DNA of 7,930 nt from Minisyncoccota bacterium. Its GTDB lineage: Bacteria; Patescibacteriota; Minisyncoccia; Phycocordibacterales; Phycocordibacteraceae. The notes under the pieces were generated by a model that saw only the letters and a program-made list of their open reading frames with translations, ran no database searches and was not told where the DNA came from. The stretch is from the NCBI GenBank assembly GCA_018062165.1, contig JAGOSU010000029.1:1-7930 (forward strand), read 5' to 3'. Within the stretch, counting starts at the first letter, position 1; every line of letters starts with the position of its first letter. Made by a program: the position numbers and the translations under genes. This document shows, piece by piece, positions 5,903 through 7,930 of this stretch.

Positions 5903-7474
5903 ATGTTTTGGGCAGACCGCATTGGCAAAGAAATACAGGACACCCGTACACCACGAGACGGCAAGACCTTTATCATTCGAGACGAGAAGACGCTCTCTGG
6001 GCGGGTGCACATTGGTGCAATGCGTGGCGTCGCTATTCACGGCGCGGTGAAGGAAGTCCTTGATGAGCTCGGACTACCAAACCGCTTCCTGTTTGAGTAC
6101 AACGACTTTGATCCGTTTGATACCGTCCCAGGCTATCTCGACCAGGAGAAGTTTAAAGAGCACCTAGGTAAGCCCCTCTACGCAGTTCCATCTCCTGAGC
6201 CTGGGTTTGAAAACTTTGCAGAATATTACGGAGCGGAATTTGCTGAAGTGCACGCGAAAGCAGGATTCCATCCTGAGTACTACCGCACGTATAAGGATTT
6301 GTACGCAGCAGGGAAGATGGACGCACTCACCAAGACCGCGCTCGAACGAGCCGCTGACATTCGTCGCATCCTCAAAGAAGTGTCCGGCTCTGTAAAGGAT
6401 GAATCGTGGCTTCCGGTATCGGTGGTGTGTGAGAACTGCGGGAAGATGATGACGACGCGTGCACACGACTACGATGGAGAAACCGTTGGGTATACGTGTG
6501 ACCGCTCTCCGGACGAAACCGTTCCGTGTGGGCATACTGGACGCGTCGCACCTGTTACGGGAGCGGTAAAACTTTTCTGGAAAGCGGATTGGGCTGCCAA
6601 GTGGGTTGCTATGGGTGTTGATATCGAAGGAGCAGGTAAGGACCATTCAACTAAGGGAGGTTCGCGTGATGTTTCCGCGCACATTGCCAAAGAAGTATTT
6701 GGCTTCGAAGAACCCTACGATATCCCGTACGAGTTCTTTCTCGTCGGTGGAAAGAAGATGTCTTCTTCCAAAGGTCGTGGCTCTTCTGCAAAAGAAATGT
6801 CCAACCTCTTCCCGCCAGAAGAGTTTCGTCTCACGCTTTTGGGCAAAGAACCAAATCAACAGATTGATGTTGATCCTTCAGGCGATGCGGTACCGCGCAT
6901 CTTTGATTGGTATGACGAACTTGCAGAAAAAGTACGGGAAGGAGTTGCTGACGACTTCACGCGCCTCTTTGCGTTCTGTGAACTTCCTCACAATCGTGCG
7001 GAAACCAAGGCAACCTGGCAGCTTCGCTTTGCGCAGGTTGCCTTCATCGTGCAGATGCCGCACCTTTCACTTTCCGAGGAAGCTGCGCGTGTGAAGGGAA
7101 GCGCACTCACGGAAGACGAGAAGACGCTCCTTGAGGAGCGGGCAGAGTACGCGCGTTCCTGGCTTACTACCTACGCGCCGCCTGAATACAAATACGAACT
7201 CCAGCAAAAAGTGCCTGAAGGCTTCGTTCCTACCGATGCTCAGAAGAAGGCACTTTCGGTCCTCAAAGACTTCCTTTCCGAGGCTCGAACAGGCGAAGAA
7301 CTGCACCTCAAGCTCCATGAGATGAAGACGGAGGTACCCATTGCGCCTAAGGAGCTCTTTAGCGCCCTCTATACGCTCTTCCTTGGCCGCACGTCGGGTC
7401 CTAAGGCAGGTTGGTTCCTTTCGGTACTGCCACGGGAGATGGTCGTACAGAGGCTCACAGAGGCAGTTTCCTAG
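5903..7474 (+). CDS. lysS: Class I (archaeal-type) lysyl-tRNA synthetase
   Basis: This enzyme charges tRNA-Lys using a Rossmann-fold class I catalytic domain (sometimes named lysK), unlike the class II enzyme of most bacteria. The 523-residue length fits the class I LysRS family. Visible are the HIGH-type motif as SGRVHIGAMRG (H36-I-G-A), the lysine/tRNA segment FEYNDFDPFD (64-73), a Cys cluster C176/C179 with C199/C209 (CENC ... CGH) that could bind zinc, GAGKDHSTKGGSRD (243-256), and the KMSSSKG motif at 285-291. The all-helical anticodon-binding region follows (about 330-523), including PPEYKYELQQKVPEGF. ATG 5903 places the class I motifs at normal positions and fits a leaderless promoter. 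A strong terminator lies 15 bases beyond the stop, so this gene seems to be monocistronic. Class I LysRS in bacteria is patchy and often ascribed to transfer from archaea. Confidence 0.95.
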   Translation: MFWADRIGKEIQDTRTPRDGKTFIIRDEKTLSGRVHIGAMRGVAIHGAVKEVLDELGLPNRFLFEYNDFDPFDTVPGYLDQEKFKEHLGKPLYAVPSPEPGFENFAEYYGAEFAEVHAKAGFHPEYYRTYKDLYAAGKMDALTKTALERAADIRRILKEVSGSVKDESWLPVSVVCENCGKMMTTRAHDYDGETVGYTCDRSPDETVPCGHTGRVAPVTGAVKLFWKADWAAKWVAMGVDIEGAGKDHSTKGGSRDVSAHIAKEVFGFEEPYDIPYEFFLVGGKKMSSSKGRGSSAKEMSNLFPPEEFRLTLLGKEPNQQIDVDPSGDAVPRIFDWYDELAEKVREGVADDFTRLFAFCELPHNRAETKATWQLRFAQVAFIVQMPHLSLSEEAARVKGSALTEDEKTLLEERAEYARSWLTTYAPPEYKYELQQKVPEGFVPTDAQKKALSVLKDFLSEARTGEELHLKLHEMKTEVPIAPKELFSALYTLFLGRTSGPKAGWFLSVLPREMVVQRLTEAVS

Positions 7475-7489
7475 AATTCGATTATGAAG

Positions 7490-7518
7490 AAAAAGCCGGC
7501 CACACGACCGGCTTTTTT
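7490..7518 (+). terminator. Intrinsic terminator after lysS
   Basis: AAAAGCCGG (7491-7499) pairs perfectly with CCGGCTTTT (7508-7516), extended by A7490-T7517, around an eight-base loop (7500-7507). The right arm ends in six consecutive T residues (7513-7518). The left arm is preceded by further A residues, so the structure could also terminate transcription on the opposite strand. It separates lysS from the mraZ control region. Confidence 0.92.
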
Positions 7519-7525
7519 CGTGTGG
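7500..7525. repeat. Inverted repeat linking the terminator loop to downstream sequence
   Basis: The entire terminator loop CCACACGA (7500-7507) is the exact reverse complement of TCGTGTGG (7518-7525), with ten bases between them. In RNA the two could pair as a pseudoknot on the terminator hairpin, or as a competing stem that would break the hairpin. In DNA it is simply an eight-base inverted repeat. The pairing is seen directly; any role is inference. Confidence 0.75.
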
Positions 7526-7538
7526 ATAACCTGAAGGG

Positions 7539-7586
7539 AAGTGGGATGAAGTGGCATATACTTACCTACTAGTGGGATGAAGTGGG
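7539..7586 (+). promoter_or_regulatory. MraZ boxes: two pairs of GTGGG-type repeats
   Basis: Two nearly identical copies of AGTGGGATGAAGTGGSAT lie at 7540-7557 and 7571-7588, differing at one base. Each holds two boxes: GTGGG at 7541, GTGGC at 7551, GTGGG at 7572 and GTGGG at 7582. Start-to-start spacings are 10, 21 and 10 bases, so all four lie on about the same face of the helix. MraZ is known to bind tandem TGGG or GTGGG-type repeats with a period of about ten bases upstream of its own gene, so these are very probably its autoregulatory operator. Confidence 0.85.
7557..7562 (+). promoter_or_regulatory. Candidate -10 box of the mraZ promoter
   Basis: TATACT lies exactly between the two MraZ box pairs, and is the same hexamer used before lysS. 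Transcription would start near 7569, giving a leader of about 64 bases with the second box pair at its beginning. No convincing -35 is seen; the -35 position falls at the edge of the first box. Bound MraZ would cover this promoter. Only the hexamer and its position support the call. Confidence 0.45.
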
Positions 7587-7632
7587 ATTCATGAATGCAG
7601 CCTGAATTCCGCCACTCCTCCAAATACCTACT

Positions 7633-7930
7633 ATGTTCATCGGAGAATATCGCCACACATTCGACACCAAGAACCGAATCTCTCTCCCGGCGAAATTTCG
7701 TAAGGAACTTGGCAGCTCCGTTATCGTCACGCGTGGTCTTGATCACTGTCTCTTTGTGTACCCAAAGAACACCTGGAAAGGGGAAGCGGGAAAGATTGCG
7801 CGCCACTCGACCGGCGGCAGCGCCGGGCGAGGGCTCGCGCGCCTTATGCTCGCGGGTGCGAGCGAAGCGGATGTCGACACCGCTGGCCGCATATTAGTAC
7901 CCGATTACCTAAAGTCTTTCGCGGCTCTCT
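7633..7930 (+). CDS. mraZ: Transcriptional regulator MraZ (3' end outside window)
   Basis: MraZ is a ring-forming DNA-binding protein of the AbrB-like fold that controls the division and cell-wall (dcw) cluster, usually as its first gene. The frame is open for 99 codons to the window edge; about 40-50 more would complete the usual length. The start MFIGEYRHTFD is the family's typical N-terminus. Both DxxxR signatures are present: DTKNRISLPAKFR (D11, R15) and DTAGRILVPDYL (D82, R86), one per half of the protein. VTRGLDHCLFVYP (residues 32-44) is also characteristic. No Shine-Dalgarno site precedes the ATG; the upstream CACTCCTCC is instead pyrimidine-rich. MraZ boxes about 45-95 bases upstream predict autoregulation. 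The next genes are expected to be rsmH (mraW) and other dcw genes. Confidence 0.95.
   Translation, partial: MFIGEYRHTFDTKNRISLPAKFRKELGSSVIVTRGLDHCLFVYPKNTWKGEAGKIARHSTGGSAGRGLARLMLAGASEADVDTAGRILVPDYLKSFAAL

Noticed and set aside
6164..6646. 160-codon open frame on the minus strand inside lysS
   Set aside because: It lies wholly antisense to a well-supported synthetase, has Cys/Arg/His-rich composition typical of a shadow frame, and shows no recognisable motif.
6606..7094. 162-codon plus-strand frame inside lysS
   Set aside because: It is an out-of-frame shadow of lysS, basic and without domain features.
7525..7530. GATAAC as an alternative -10 box for mraZ
   Set aside because: It matches the consensus poorly, and its -35 position would fall inside the lysS terminator. 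TATACT at 7557 is better.
7799..7845. GC-rich stretch with short inverted repeats in mraZ
   Set aside because: It is inside conserved coding sequence, and the short arms are expected from GC-rich codons. No T-tract follows.
7595..7897. 100-codon plus-strand frame over the mraZ start
   Set aside because: The 7633 frame gives an unmistakable MraZ and stays open to the window edge. The other frame is a shadow and covers the control region.

Overview
The window reads as a chromosomal segment from a small-genome bacterium, most likely a member of the Candidate Phyla Radiation (Patescibacteria, Parcubacteria-like). The reasons are an archaeal-type class I lysyl-tRNA synthetase, trimmed versions of rod-shape proteins (an 82-residue MreD-like protein and a PBP2 with a shortened N-terminal pedestal), very tight gene packing with start/stop overlaps, few good Shine-Dalgarno sites, and at least one start that appears leaderless. 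The phylum call is an inference. The bacterial domain call is solid (MreB, MreC, PBP2, GreA, MraZ). TGA works as a stop in three start/stop overlaps, so the standard bacterial code fits.

Layout, all on the + strand. (1) 3-5053 is one overlapping gene train: the 3' end of proS (prolyl-tRNA synthetase), mreB, mreC, a short mreD-like gene, mrdA (PBP2), and a membrane-anchored or exported HExxH metallopeptidase-like protein. Each gene overlaps the next by 4 to 29 bases, so translation is probably coupled. This is the elongation (rod) machinery: MreB filaments inside, MreC/MreD in the membrane, and PBP2 as transpeptidase outside. The metallopeptidase-like gene sits where rodA often follows mrdA. 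(2) 5062-5879 has a good sigma70-type promoter, greA (transcript cleavage factor), and a 98-residue unknown protein. (3) 5868-7518 has a promoter whose -10 box lies so close to the ATG that the message should be leaderless, then the class I lysyl-tRNA synthetase and a strong intrinsic terminator. (4) 7500-7930 has an inverted repeat joining the terminator loop to downstream sequence, two pairs of MraZ boxes around a -10-like hexamer, and the first 99 codons of mraZ, which normally opens the division and cell-wall (dcw) cluster.

The window therefore joins the elongation cluster to the probable start of the division cluster, with transcription and translation housekeeping genes between them. 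No mobile element, CRISPR array, tRNA or rRNA was seen. No gene-free stretch exceeds 300 bases; the longest is 7475-7632, which holds the terminator and mraZ control region. I found no clear evidence of a wholly new system. The most unusual items are the metallopeptidase coupled to mrdA, the paired reduction of PBP2 and MreD, the terminator-loop complementarity, and the 10-21-10 spacing of the MraZ boxes.
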